NCBI GenBank assembly: GCA_964393275.1
Contig: CAYMTA010000015.1
Span: 8,518 to 72,517, forward strand
Length of the DNA stretch: 64,000 nt
DNA from: SLRI01 sp964393275
GTDB lineage: Bacteria > Pseudomonadota > Alphaproteobacteria > Geminicoccales > Geminicoccaceae
Reading direction: 5' to 3'
Made by a program: the position numbers and the translations under genes. Below are positions 42,903 to 50,964 of this stretch, piece by piece. Within the stretch, counting starts at the first letter, position 1; each line of letters begins with the position of its first letter. The notes under the pieces are model-generated. The model was not told where the DNA came from. It searched no databases and was given only the letters and a program-made list of their open reading frames with translations.

Positions 42903-45476
42903 ATGAGACATCCCGCTTTGTCGCGGCAGCTCGCCGCGGCCGGACTATTGCTTTCGGTCCTGGCGCTCGGGGCGTGCGAGACACCGGTTCAGGGCTACGG
43001 GGCCGTCGGCAACAGCCTGAGGACGGTCGACTTCGACCCGCCGCCGGGCGGCCAGCGGACGGTCGGCACGCCCACGCCCACGACCCGTGGCGCAACACCG
43101 GGAGAACAGCCCCAATCCCAGCTCTTCTTCGGCCAGAATCCGGTGCCCGGGGCGGCTGCAGCGGCACGCGAGGACACCACGGGCGGTGTCAGGCTCAACT
43201 TCGACGGCGCCAGCCTGCGCGAGGTGGTGGACGTGGTGCTCGGCGAGATCCTGGGCGCCAGCTACACGATCGACCCGGCGGTGAGCGGCGAGGTGATCCT
43301 GTCGTCGACCGCACCGCTGTCGAAGGCCGACATGCTGACCGTGCTCGAGACCATCCTGCAGATGCACGGTGCCACGCTGGTCGATCTCGGCGGCACCTAC
43401 GCGGTGATGGCGGGGGCTCCAACGGTCGGCGCCTCGCAGTTCACGACCGTCGGTGGCGAGGAGGCGCCGCCCCTGATCGTCGGCACCGGCGTCACCGTCG
43501 TGCCGCTGCGCTATATCAGCGCCGCCGCGGCGTCGCAGTTCATCCAGCCGCTGCTCTCGCTGCCCGAGCAGATTCGCATCGATGACGCCCGCAACCTGCT
43601 GCTCTTCGTCGGCAACGCGGCGGAGCGGCAGAATGTCGTCCGCACCTTGGGCGAGATCGACGTGGACTGGATGGCGGGGCGCTCGGTCGGCATCTTCCCC
43701 TTGAGCACGGCGACCCCGGAATCGGTGATCGCCGAGCTCGATGGGTTGTTCTCGCCCTTCAGCGGCTTCGATGCGAACATCACGGGCGTGCGCTTCCTGC
43801 CCATGGACCGGCTCAACGCCGTGCTCGCCATCACCAGCCAGCCCGAGCAGCTCGTCGAGATCGAGCGCTGGGTGCAGCGGCTCGACCGCGGCAGCGGCTC
43901 CAGCGTGCAGTTCTTCGTCTACCAGCTCCAGAACACGCCGGCCGTGCAGATGGCCGAGCTCCTGAATGCCAGCTTCGCCGACGCGGCGGCGCCCAAGCTG
44001 CTGCCGGCCGCCGCCGGCGCCGGGCTCAGCGGCGAGTTCGGGTCGGTGCCGTCGCAGCAGGGGCTGCAGAGCGGCGACTTCCTCGGCGACCAGCCGCCGC
44101 TGCCGTTCGACGCGCCGTTCAACGAGCTGCCGCAGAGCCAGCGCCAGAACATCCTGGAGTCGGTCAAGGTGGTGCCGAACGAGCGCTCCAACACGCTCAT
44201 CGTGCGGGCGACGCCGCAGGCCTACGCGCTGATCGAGCAGACCATCAGGCGGCTCGACACGGCACCCCTGCAGGTGCTGATCGAGGCGACCATCGCCGAG
44301 GTCGTGCTCAACGATCAGTTGCGCTACGGCGTGCAGTACTTCTTCCAGGCCGGCAGCTTCAAGGCCGGCTTCAACACCACGACGGATGGCGGCGTCGGCG
44401 GCACGGTGAACCCCAACCTGCTGGATCCCCTGGCCCGCGTGCCCGGCTTCAACTTCGTCTATTCCGGCGCCAGCTCGAACATCACCATCGACGCGCTCTC
44501 GCGGGTCACCGACGTGCAGGTGCTCTCCTCGCCCTCGCTGGTGGTGCAGGACAACAGCGAGGCCGTCCTGACGGTCGGCGACGAGGTGCCGCTGATCACC
44601 CGCACCTCGCAGGGCGTCGACAACCCGGATTCGCCGATCGTCGCCAATATCGAGTACCGCGAGACCGGCGTCATCCTCGAGGTCAAGCCGCGCATCAACG
44701 TCAACAACATCGTCTCACTGCAGATCTCGCAGGAGGTCAGCCGGGTGCAGGGCACCGAGGACCAGTTCGGCAACCCGACCATCGCGCAAAGGCGGATCAC
44801 CAGCAGCGTCAACGTCACCAGCGGCCAGACGGTGGTCCTGGGCGGGCTGATCCAGGACGACACGGTGCGTGGCCGGGACAGCGTGCCGGTGCTCGGCGAC
44901 ATCCCGGTCCTGGGCAATCTCTTCGGCAGCACCAACGATCTGTCGCGGCGCACCGAGCTCATCGTCTTCATCACGCCCCGGGTGATCCGCAACGCCGACG
45001 ACGCGCGGAGCATCAGCGAGGAGCTGCGCGACCGGATGCGCGCCGCCGAGCCGCCGCCCGAGGAGAAGGGCAAGCCGCTGACGCCGGTCGGCGCACCGTC
45101 GCCCGTGCCCCAGCCGACCCCGCCACCCCTGCCCGAACCGACCCCGCCGCCGGCGCCGCCGGCCTCGACCGTGGCACCGCGGCCGCTGACCACCAGCGAG
45201 GTGGCGCCCGAGGCAGCACCCGAGGCATCGGGGGTCGAGTCCGGCGACGTGGCGTCCGACGAGGCGGACCTCGCCCCGCCGGAAGCGGGCCGAAGCTCCG
45301 GCATCGTTCCGGCCGCGTTCGCCGCGGCGCAGGTTGGCCGCCCGCCGACGGAGCTGGCGGAAGCCGGTCCCCTGGTGGGTGATCCGGCACCGTCCAACGT
45401 GCCGCTGGCCCGGCCGATTCCAGGCGATGTCGCCCTGCCGACGCCGCGCCCGGTCGAGGTGGGCATCGAGCTGTAG
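42903..45476 (+). CDS. gspD: Type II secretion system secretin GspD
   Basis: An 857-residue outer-membrane secretin lipoprotein: lipobox LGAC with Cys25. Domains in order are: a Pro/Gly linker (30-85), N0 (about 95-175, starting VRLNFDGASLREVVD), N1-N3 repeats (VVPLRYISAAAASQFIQPLL, then FPLSTATPESVIAEL, then FFVYQLQNTPAVQMAEL), and the secretin core (about 480-700: VTDVQVLSSPSLVVQDN, GQTVVLGGLIQDD, VPVLGDIPVLGNLFG). A long Pro/Ala/Glu-rich tail of about 130 residues (about 720-857) is unusual. ATG 42903 is preferred over 42888 because AAGGGG is correctly spaced. Other gsp genes apart from the next one are absent here. Confidence 0.93.
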   Translation: MRHPALSRQLAAAGLLLSVLALGACETPVQGYGAVGNSLRTVDFDPPPGGQRTVGTPTPTTRGATPGEQPQSQLFFGQNPVPGAAAAAREDTTGGVRLNFDGASLREVVDVVLGEILGASYTIDPAVSGEVILSSTAPLSKADMLTVLETILQMHGATLVDLGGTYAVMAGAPTVGASQFTTVGGEEAPPLIVGTGVTVVPLRYISAAAASQFIQPLLSLPEQIRIDDARNLLLFVGNAAERQNVVRTLGEIDVDWMAGRSVGIFPLSTATPESVIAELDGLFSPFSGFDANITGVRFLPMDRLNAVLAITSQPEQLVEIERWVQRLDRGSGSSVQFFVYQLQNTPAVQMAELLNASFADAAAPKLLPAAAGAGLSGEFGSVPSQQGLQSGDFLGDQPPLPFDAPFNELPQSQRQNILESVKVVPNERSNTLIVRATPQAYALIEQTIRRLDTAPLQVLIEATIAEVVLNDQLRYGVQYFFQAGSFKAGFNTTTDGGVGGTVNPNLLDPLARVPGFNFVYSGASSNITIDALSRVTDVQVLSSPSLVVQDNSEAVLTVGDEVPLITRTSQGVDNPDSPIVANIEYRETGVILEVKPRINVNNIVSLQISQEVSRVQGTEDQFGNPTIAQRRITSSVNVTSGQTVVLGGLIQDDTVRGRDSVPVLGDIPVLGNLFGSTNDLSRRTELIVFITPRVIRNADDARSISEELRDRMRAAEPPPEEKGKPLTPVGAPSPVPQPTPPPLPEPTPPPAPPASTVAPRPLTTSEVAPEAAPEASGVESGDVASDEADLAPPEAGRSSGIVPAAFAAAQVGRPPTELAEAGPLVGDPAPSNVPLARPIPGDVALPTPRPVEVGIEL

Positions 45477-45485
45477 GAGCCTGTC

Positions 45486-46241
45486 CTGGTCGCCGCGACG
45501 CTCGCCCGGGTCCTTGCAGCGGCCTTGGTCGGCCTCGCGGTCGGCAGCTTCCTGGGTGCCCTGGCGGCGCGCTGGCCCAGGCTCGACCGGAGCTTCCTCC
45601 TCGGCCGGTCGCGCTGCCCCGCCTGCGGCACGGCGCTCGGCTGGCGGGAGACCCTGCCGCTCTGGAGCTGGCTCGTGCAGGGCGGGCGCTGCCGGCATTG
45701 CGCGGCCCGGATCGGTTGGCAGCCGCTATTGGCAGAGCTCGCCGCTGCCGCCGTCGCCGGGCTCGCCTTCGCCGCTCTCGCCCCGGCGCCGGCGCTCGTG
45801 CTCGTGGCGGTCGGCTGGTGGCTCCTGCTGCTGGCGCTGATCGACGCGGCGCATGGCCGGCTGCCGGACCTCTTGACCCTGCCGCTCGCGGCGGCAGGGC
45901 CGCTGCTTGCCGCCATCACGAAGCTGCCGGGGCTGGTGCCGCCGCTCGAGGGGCTGATCGGTGCCGGGCTCGGCTTCGCCCTCTTCTGGGCGATCGGCCG
46001 GCTCTACGCGCTTTGGCGCGGGCAGCAGGGGCTCGGGCTGGGCGACGCCAAGCTGCTCGCCGCCGCCGGCGCCTGGCTCGGGCCTCTGGGCCTCGCTCCC
46101 ACCATCCTCGTCGCCGCCACGACCGGGCTGGCCGCGGCCTGGCTGACCGGGCGCCGACAGGGCAGCGATGCCATCGCCTTCGGCCCGTTCCTGGCCTTGG
46201 CCTTCTGGCTGCTGCTCCTTTGGCGGCTCGCGGGGCCCTAG
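45486..46241 (+). CDS. Prepilin peptidase (type IV leader peptidase/GspO)
   Basis: Cleaves and N-methylates (pseudo)prepilins in the inner membrane. The 251-residue protein has a CxxC...CxxC zinc region (CPACG, CRHC) of the methylase half and the two catalytic aspartates in LIDAAHGRLPDLLTLPL and GLGLGDAKLLAAAG. The start is notable: no ATG, GTG or TTG precedes TTG 45525, which would truncate the first helix. A CTG at 45486 sits 6 bases after GGAG (45476-45479) and restores the helix ending in GLAVGSFLGALAARWP. So a CTG start is proposed. It follows gspD by 9 bases and overlaps the convergent downstream gene by 4 bases. Confidence 0.87.
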   Translation: MVAATLARVLAAALVGLAVGSFLGALAARWPRLDRSFLLGRSRCPACGTALGWRETLPLWSWLVQGGRCRHCAARIGWQPLLAELAAAAVAGLAFAALAPAPALVLVAVGWWLLLLALIDAAHGRLPDLLTLPLAAAGPLLAAITKLPGLVPPLEGLIGAGLGFALFWAIGRLYALWRGQQGLGLGDAKLLAAAGAWLGPLGLAPTILVAATTGLAAAWLTGRRQGSDAIAFGPFLALAFWLLLLWRLAGP

Positions 46242-46675
46242 GCGCCGGCCTTCCCGTGGATGGCCTTGAGCAGCGGGCGGATGGCGCCGAGATCGTAGCC
46301 GGCGCTGGCGGCGGCGGCGATCAGCGCGTCCGGATCCTCGTCCCGCGCCTTGACCATCGCCCAGAGATGGCAGGAGCGGGTGCCCGAGCGGCAATAGGCG
46401 ACAAAGGGGCCCGGATGCGCCTCGATCGCCGCCTTCATCGCCGCCAGACGGTCGGGGGAGATGCCGCCGGTGACCACCGGCACATGCACATAGGCGAGGC
46501 CCTGGGCCTCCGCCGCTGCCCGCGCCTCGGCATCGGCGAGCTGGTCCGGCGCTTCGCCGTCGGGGCGGTTGTTGATCACCGTCCGGATGCCGAGCTCGGA
46601 AGCCTCGGCGAAGTCCGCCGGCTCGAGCTGCGGGGCGACGTAGAAATCCCGGGCGACCTTGCGGAAGGTGGTCAT
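46238..46675 (-). CDS. DUF442/TIGR01244 family phosphatase-like (sulfur transferase) protein
   Basis: A 145-residue protein with a dual-specificity-phosphatase-like fold. The active-site loop is VAYCRSGTRSCHLW, with the Cys and Arg typical of TIGR01244 proteins (also fused to MBL-fold persulfide dioxygenases in 'Blh' proteins). The N-terminal VAPQLEPADFAEASELGIRTVINNRPDGE is the family signature. Members are linked to sulfide or persulfide handling. No MBL partner is adjacent here. The ATG begins MTTFRKVARDFYVA; a promoter candidate lies at 46760-46788. Confidence 0.88.
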   Translation of the reverse strand: MTTFRKVARDFYVAPQLEPADFAEASELGIRTVINNRPDGEAPDQLADAEARAAAEAQGLAYVHVPVVTGGISPDRLAAMKAAIEAHPGPFVAYCRSGTRSCHLWAMVKARDEDPDALIAAAASAGYDLGAIRPLLKAIHGKAGA

Positions 46676-46759
46676 GCAGGCTGCTTCCTCGGCTGGCGGT
46701 CACCCTGCGTAGCAGACGGCCCGCGCGGCGGCGATGGTCGCGACGATTATCGGATTATT

Positions 46760-46788
46760 ATCCTAGCACATTTCCGAGACCCCGGCAA
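46760..46788 (-). promoter_or_regulatory. Promoter candidate for the DUF442 gene
   Basis: On the minus strand TTGCCG (46783-46788), 17 bases, TAGGAT (46760-46765). A GGAT-TATT-ATCC dyad (46753-46764) overlaps the -10 and could be a regulator site. The start codon is 85 bases downstream. Confidence 0.4.
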
Positions 46789-46880
46789 GCCCCGGCCGGT
46801 TCGTTCGGCAATCGGGGATGGGCCTTCGAGCGAACCTGGGAGAGGTGGCAAACCCGCGCCCCGACTGGCCATGGGAGCTC

Positions 46881-46943
46881 GGGTTCCTTCGTCGAATCCC
46901 TGGGTTCGCTCGTCGGCTTGCCGGGTTCATTCGCGGCGGATTG
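46881..46943. repeat. Three tandem 21-base repeats
   Basis: GGGTTC-N-TTCG/CTCG-type units begin at 46881, 46902 and 46923, exactly 21 bases apart (for example GGGTTCCTTCGTCG, GGGTTCGCTCGTCG, GGGTTCATTCGCGG). The first 14 bases of each unit are well conserved, the remaining 7 differ. Confidence 0.75.
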
Positions 46944-47003
46944 ATGCGTTGGATGCAACATTTGCCATAACAAGGGTGCGCTCGATGCACCAACCCGGCG
47001 AAG

Positions 47004-47062
47004 ATGTTGCATATGGCGCAACAACCCGAGGCCGAATGTTGCATCGAGCGCAACAACCCGAG
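47004..47062. repeat. Two 27-base direct repeats with internal dyads
   Basis: ATGTTGCAT-N6-GCAACAACCCGAG-like units at 47004-47030 and 47036-47062, 32 bases apart, followed by a partial third unit (CCCCCTTGTTGCG, 47063-47075) and preceded by degenerate copies around 46953-46996. Each unit holds a GTTGC...GCAAC inverted repeat. They lie downstream of the Sel1/trypsin gene. Confidence 0.75.
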
Positions 47063-47115
47063 CCCCCTTGTTGCGTGGGCCGCGCCAGCCGAAACGTCGT
47101 CGGTCGGCCTTGGCG

Positions 47116-48675
47116 CTAGCGCCAGCACTCCACCGGCACGGTCACGGCCTTGGTGCCAGCGCCGACGTCGGCAGCGGTCATGGCGGCTGCGGGTGGCGCC
47201 GACGCATAGGCGACGTCGTTGGCGTGGAGAAAGCTCCGCACGATCGCCGACTTCAGGGCGAAATTCACATTCTGCGGGATGTCGCCGGTGGCGTCGGCGA
47301 TGCGGAGCGCGTCGAGCTTGGCGACGACCACGCCGACCACCCGGCCGCTCATGTCGACCAGCGGGCCGCCGCTGTTGCCGGGCTGCACCGGGGCGGTGAG
47401 CTGCAGGTAGCGGGCGTCGTTGCCGAGTCCGGCCAAGGCGCTCACCGCTCCCGTGGTGACGGAAGCCTCGTCGGCGAGCAGGCCGCGCAAGGGATGGCCG
47501 ACGACGACGACGCCATCGCCGGCGCGAATTCCCCGGCCGTCGCGAAAGACGGCGCTTGCGGCGAAGCGGAAAGGGGTCTCGAGGAGGGCGAGGTCGTTGG
47601 TCGCGTCCAGGGCGAGCAGGCTTGCCGTCACCGTCAGGCCGCCCTCGGGCGGGCGGACGCGCAGCTCGCCGCAGCCGCCGACGACGTGCTCGCTGGTGAG
47701 CACGAGCCCGTCCAGGGTCACGGCGAAGCCCGAGCCGGTGGCGGCGAGCGTGCGCTCGGGCGCGATTGCTGCGGGCTCGGATTGAATGGCGACGGCAAAG
47801 CGCAAAGCGGCGACCAGAAGCTCCGTCACCTCGCCGTCGACGCTGAGTCCGGCAAGTCGCTGAAAGCCGCTTATGGCCGCCCGCGTCTTCTGGCCCATGA
47901 TGCCGTCGATGGGGCCGGGATCGTAGCCGAGCGACCCGAGCAGGCTCTGGACCTCGCGCACCTGAATGTCGGCCGACGAGGTAAGCGGCCCGGCCAGCTC
48001 CGCCGCGTCGCTCGTCGCATCTTCCACTTTCGGCCGCCAATGCTTCGCCCTAGCCTGTGCCTGAGCGATCTGCTCCCGGCTCAACCAGGCCTGGACCCTG
48101 TCGCGATCTCTGGCCGCCTGATCACGATCTGCGCCCGATGGGAAACTTGCGGCCGCAAGATTGAACCAGAATTGCGCTTCTATCCAGTCCACTGAAACGC
48201 CTTCGCCATGCTCGTACATGCCGCCAAGAATGCTCTGCGCCCAGGCATGACCTTGCTCGGCGGCGCGTCGGTACCATCTGACGGCGTCGGCGTTGTTCTC
48301 GGGGACGCCCTCGCCAATGTCGTACATGACGCCCAGGCCGAACTGAGCTGGAGCGTGACCCTGCTCGGCGGCGCGTCGGTACCATCTGACGGCCTCGGCG
48401 TCGTTCTCGGGAATACCCTCGCCGAAATCGTACATGAAGCCGAGGTTGAACTGGGCGACCTCATCGCCTGCCTGGGCCAATGGCAGGAATTCCTCGAACG
48501 CCGTCTCGTAGTCTCCGTTATGGTAGGCTGCATAGCCCTCGGCGAAGCCCGCCTCCACCGGTGCTGCGCAGACCAAGCCGAGGCATGCCACGAGCGAGGC
48601 GGCGAGGTGGCGGAGGCCCGTCCGGCGCGCCTGATGGCGGCGGGGCTCGGCGATCGGGCTGGCTGTCTCGCGCAT
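47116..48675 (-). CDS. Secreted Sel1-repeat / peptidoglycan-binding / trypsin-like serine protease
   Basis: A 519-residue multi-domain protein. A signal peptide ends near VEAG (about 43). Three to four Sel1 repeats of 36 residues follow (about 55-175; GEGVPENNADAVRWYRRAA), then a PG_binding_1 domain (about 238-295; LLGSLGYDPGPIDGIMGQKT) and a trypsin-like peptidase (about 315-490). The triad is complete: LTSEHVVGG (His), LDATNDLALLE (Asp), QPGNSGGPL (Ser). So it is likely a periplasmic protease held at the cell wall. ATG 48675 is preferred over 48708 because it has CGGAG upstream. Two repeats share near-identical DNA with a 108-base period (48248 and 48356), indicating recent duplication. Confidence 0.9.
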   Translation of the reverse strand: MRETASPIAEPRRHQARRTGLRHLAASLVACLGLVCAAPVEAGFAEGYAAYHNGDYETAFEEFLPLAQAGDEVAQFNLGFMYDFGEGIPENDAEAVRWYRRAAEQGHAPAQFGLGVMYDIGEGVPENNADAVRWYRRAAEQGHAWAQSILGGMYEHGEGVSVDWIEAQFWFNLAAASFPSGADRDQAARDRDRVQAWLSREQIAQAQARAKHWRPKVEDATSDAAELAGPLTSSADIQVREVQSLLGSLGYDPGPIDGIMGQKTRAAISGFQRLAGLSVDGEVTELLVAALRFAVAIQSEPAAIAPERTLAATGSGFAVTLDGLVLTSEHVVGGCGELRVRPPEGGLTVTASLLALDATNDLALLETPFRFAASAVFRDGRGIRAGDGVVVVGHPLRGLLADEASVTTGAVSALAGLGNDARYLQLTAPVQPGNSGGPLVDMSGRVVGVVVAKLDALRIADATGDIPQNVNFALKSAIVRSFLHANDVAYASAPPAAAMTAADVGAGTKAVTVPVECWR

Positions 48676-48916
48676 GGTCTGGCTCCGGCTATCGACGAGC
48701 TGCACCATGTCAAGAAGGCCCGGGTTGCCGAGGTGCCCGAGCGATCTGCCGATACGTCGGTATTACCTCGGGCTTAACCATTGGTGGCGACGGACGGGTT
48801 CCATTCGAGCAACGCGTCACTCGAATAAACAACCGGTGGGGTGACGGTGAGGCACGGCCTCCCCGTCGGCTTTCTCGCTTTCCTGCAGCTTCGCCGGCGC
48901 GTTTTTTTCGGCGCCG

Positions 48917-48931
48917 TTAAGACCTTCTTAA
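48917..48931 (+). promoter_or_regulatory. CtrA-type binding site
   Basis: TTAAGACCTTCTTAA: TTAA-N7-TTAA, the full recognition site of the alphaproteobacterial cell-cycle regulator CtrA. It is 24 bases before the probable 5' end of the sRNA candidate, at the position expected for activation. CtrA itself is not in the window. Confidence 0.5.
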
Positions 48932-48954
48932 AGGTTTGCCGGTAGTCTCTCCTC

Positions 48955-49069
48955 TCGTGGGGCGCGGCCCCTTGGTCGCCAAGATCGGCGGATCGCGCTC
49001 CACTGTCCTCCCTGACGTTGTGATGCCTCCCTACAGACTGGGCCACCGCTTCGGCGGTGGCCCGTTTTT
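48955..49069 (+). ncRNA. Probable small regulatory RNA (CCUCCC-motif type)
   Basis: No gene ends here, yet a strong intrinsic terminator is present and a promoter-like region with a CtrA site lies upstream, so a transcript of roughly 115 nt is expected; the 5' end is a guess. It contains two CCTCCC motifs (49007-49012 and 49026-49031), 19 bases apart and each complementary to ribosome-binding sites, followed by CTACAGACTGGGCC and the terminator stem. This layout is reminiscent of the rhizobial alpha-r14/suhB-type and other anti-Shine-Dalgarno sRNAs. Family assignment needs a covariance-model search. Confidence 0.55.
49040..49069 (+). terminator. Rho-independent terminator
   Basis: GGGCCACCGC-TTCG-GCGGTGGCCC, a perfect 10-bp stem with a UUCG tetraloop, followed by GTTTTT. 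A textbook intrinsic terminator. Confidence 0.92.
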
Positions 49070-49436
49070 CGGAAGGCGGGTCATGACGGCGGGACGGGGT
49101 CTCGCCGCCTCGAGCGACGGCTGCTCCGGCGATCGGGCGGCCACCCGGCCGGGGGAGCGGGGTCGGGGCTCCTGGTGCGCCAACGTGAGGGCGGGGGCCG
49201 GCGGGCCGGCTCGGACCTGATCGGTGGTGGACGATGTGGTCGGGTCTCGAGGTCGTTGACGTCGTTGTCGCTGGCGACGCCGCGGTCCTGGTTCTCGAGG
49301 AGGAGGAGGGTGCTGTTGTCGTCCCGCGCGGTCGTGTGGACCCCGCTCGCGGCCGTCGCCGCGATCGAGGCTGGCATCGGGCCTCGAGCGCGGCTTCGAG
49401 CCGGTCCGGCCAGAGGGTGGCTCGGTGCGCCGTGCG
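49070..49436. other. Intergenic stretch after the terminator
   Basis: 367 bases without a convincing gene. A minus-strand frame of 98 codons (49081-49377) exists but is Arg/Pro-rich with low complexity and no ribosome-binding site; I do not call it. The neighbouring enolase-superfamily gene ends at 49437. Confidence 0.4.
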
Positions 49437-50534
49437 CTACGCGGCCGGCTCGCGGAAGGGCTCGAGCTTCCGCCAGTCGAAGGTGACGCCGATGCCGGGG
49501 GCTTCGGGGACGACGGCGCGGTGGTTCAGGAGGTTGAGGGGCTGCTCGGTGTAGCGGTCGATGGGGAAGGCGTGGACCTCGATCCAGCCGCCATTGGGGT
49601 GGCCGGCGACGAGGCTGACGTGGAGCTCCTGCATGCCGTGGCTGCAGACGGGGATGCCGTGGTCCTCGGCCAGGTCGGCGACGGCCAGCCAGCCGGTGAT
49701 GCCGCCGCAATTCGAGGCGTCGGGCTGGATGAAGGCGAGCCCGCCCCTGGCGAGCGCCGTCTCGAACTCGTGGATCGTGCGGAGGTTCTCGCCCTGGGCG
49801 AGGGGCATGCCGGTCGCCTCGGCGATCTTGGCGTAGCCATCGAGGTCTTCCGGGATGATCGGCTCTTCCAGCCAGGTGAGGTCGAAGGGGGCGAAGGCGA
49901 GGGCCGCCTCGATCGCCTGCTCGACGCTCATGGCGTAGTTGGCGTCGACCATGAGCGCGATCTTGGGGCCGATCAGCTCGCGGACGGCGGCGATGCGCGC
50001 GACGTCCTCCGCCAGCGTCGGCTGGCCGATCTTGATCTTGACGCTGTCGAAGCCTTGATCGAGGTGGCTCTTCACGCTGGCCAGCAGCTTCGGCAGCGGA
50101 AAGCCGAGGTCGATGCCGCCGCGATAGGCCCGGGCGCGGCGGCTGTAGCCGCCGGCCATCTGCCAGAGCGCCTGGTTCTGCCGCTTGCCGCGCAGGTCCC
50201 AGAGCGCGATGTCGAGGGCGGCGATGGCGAAGGAGGCGATGCCGCCCCGGCCGACATAGTGGATGTGCCCCTGCATGACATCGTGCAGATCCTCGACGGC
50301 ACCTGCGTCCCGGCCGAGGAGGAAGGGGGCGAGGTCGTGCTCGATCATCGCCAGGATCGCCCGGCCGCCGCGCCCGCCGGTGTAGGTGTAGCCGGTGCCC
50401 TCGCTGCTGTCGTCGAGGCCGATGGTGGCGGTGACCAGCTCGAAATGGGTGTGGTCGCCGTGCTTCGCGTCGGTCAGCGTCTCCTCGAGCGGGACGCGGA
50501 AGAGGCGGGCCTGGATATTCTCGATCAGCGCCAT
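49437..50534 (-). CDS. Mandelate racemase/muconate lactonizing-type enolase-superfamily enzyme
   Basis: A 365-residue enolase-superfamily enzyme. The barrel-domain catalytic parts are visible: SVKIKIGQP (KxK, second strand, general base), MVDANYAMS (first metal Asp), TWLEEPIIPED (Glu), AQGENLRT (third ligand Glu) and CSHGMQELHV (His in the seventh strand region). Metal-dependent proton abstraction from a carboxylate is sure; the substrate (a sugar acid, muconate-like lactone or other) is not. GAGGAGC lies before the ATG 50534; the upstream frame is a shadow. It stands alone, with no transporter or pathway gene beside it. Confidence 0.9.
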   Translation of the reverse strand: MALIENIQARLFRVPLEETLTDAKHGDHTHFELVTATIGLDDSSEGTGYTYTGGRGGRAILAMIEHDLAPFLLGRDAGAVEDLHDVMQGHIHYVGRGGIASFAIAALDIALWDLRGKRQNQALWQMAGGYSRRARAYRGGIDLGFPLPKLLASVKSHLDQGFDSVKIKIGQPTLAEDVARIAAVRELIGPKIALMVDANYAMSVEQAIEAALAFAPFDLTWLEEPIIPEDLDGYAKIAEATGMPLAQGENLRTIHEFETALARGGLAFIQPDASNCGGITGWLAVADLAEDHGIPVCSHGMQELHVSLVAGHPNGGWIEVHAFPIDRYTEQPLNLLNHRAVVPEAPGIGVTFDWRKLEPFREPAA

Positions 50535-50804
50535 GTCGTTGCTCCTCGGCCCCCTTGGCGCCGCTCGACGGGTTTCTGTGACAGCCCGATTGTGTAGCAG
50601 GATGGCGCGGAAGAGCCAGCCGCCGCGCGCTCCGGATTCCCGGAGGATCGCGCGAGGCCGCGCCTGCCCGCTGAACCTCGTCCCGACCCGTTCTCGCGAC
50701 GTCGAGGCCGGCACCGCCGGCGCGCCGGCGGTGATGCCCCGCCATCGCTGCACCGTGCCGATGCGCGAAGGGTGCTCTCGGCCCGGCCTATTGGCGTCCC
50801 GACG

Positions 50805-50882
50805 TCAGGACAGGGCTGCGATCACGATGATGGCCACCAGCGCCACCGCCGCCGTCCAGCTCGGAACATCCTCGATCCGCAT
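50805..50882 (-). CDS. Tiny membrane peptide (25 aa)
   Basis: A 25-residue open frame: a short polar start (MRIEDVPSW) followed by one hydrophobic helix (TAAVALVAIIVIAALS). It has a strong ribosome-binding site (GAGGGAG, about 6 bases before the ATG) and a near-consensus promoter 54-82 bases upstream. These together make it more believable than a random frame of this length. It is expected to be a single-pass inner-membrane peptide. Function unknown; note the similar 24-residue peptide at 58905-58979. Confidence 0.6.
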   Translation of the reverse strand: MRIEDVPSWTAAVALVAIIVIAALS

Positions 50883-50935
50883 CAGTGCTCCCTCGCCGGC
50901 GCTGCAGGCCGGCCACCGATCCTGGCAAAGCAGCC

Positions 50936-50964
50936 ATTATAGCCTATGGTTGATCCGGCGCCAA
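50936..50964 (-). promoter_or_regulatory. Sigma-70 promoter for the 25-aa peptide
   Basis: On the minus strand TTGGCG (50959-50964), 17 bases, TATAAT (50936-50941): a perfect -10 and a good -35. The 25-aa peptide begins about 54 bases downstream. A strong promoter by any standard in this GC-rich genome. Confidence 0.7.

Noticed and set aside
44459..45919. Long minus-strand frame over gspD and the prepilin peptidase
   Set aside because: It is the antisense shadow of strongly supported genes, rich in Ser/Arg/Gly.
46881..47075. CRISPR array
   Set aside because: Units are too few, imperfect, with spacers of 5-7 bases only, and there are no cas genes.
49081..49377. Minus-strand frame of 98 codons between the sRNA candidate and the enolase-superfamily gene
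   Set aside because: Low-complexity Arg/Pro-rich C-terminal half, no ribosome-binding site, and antisense frames of similar length are expected at this GC content.
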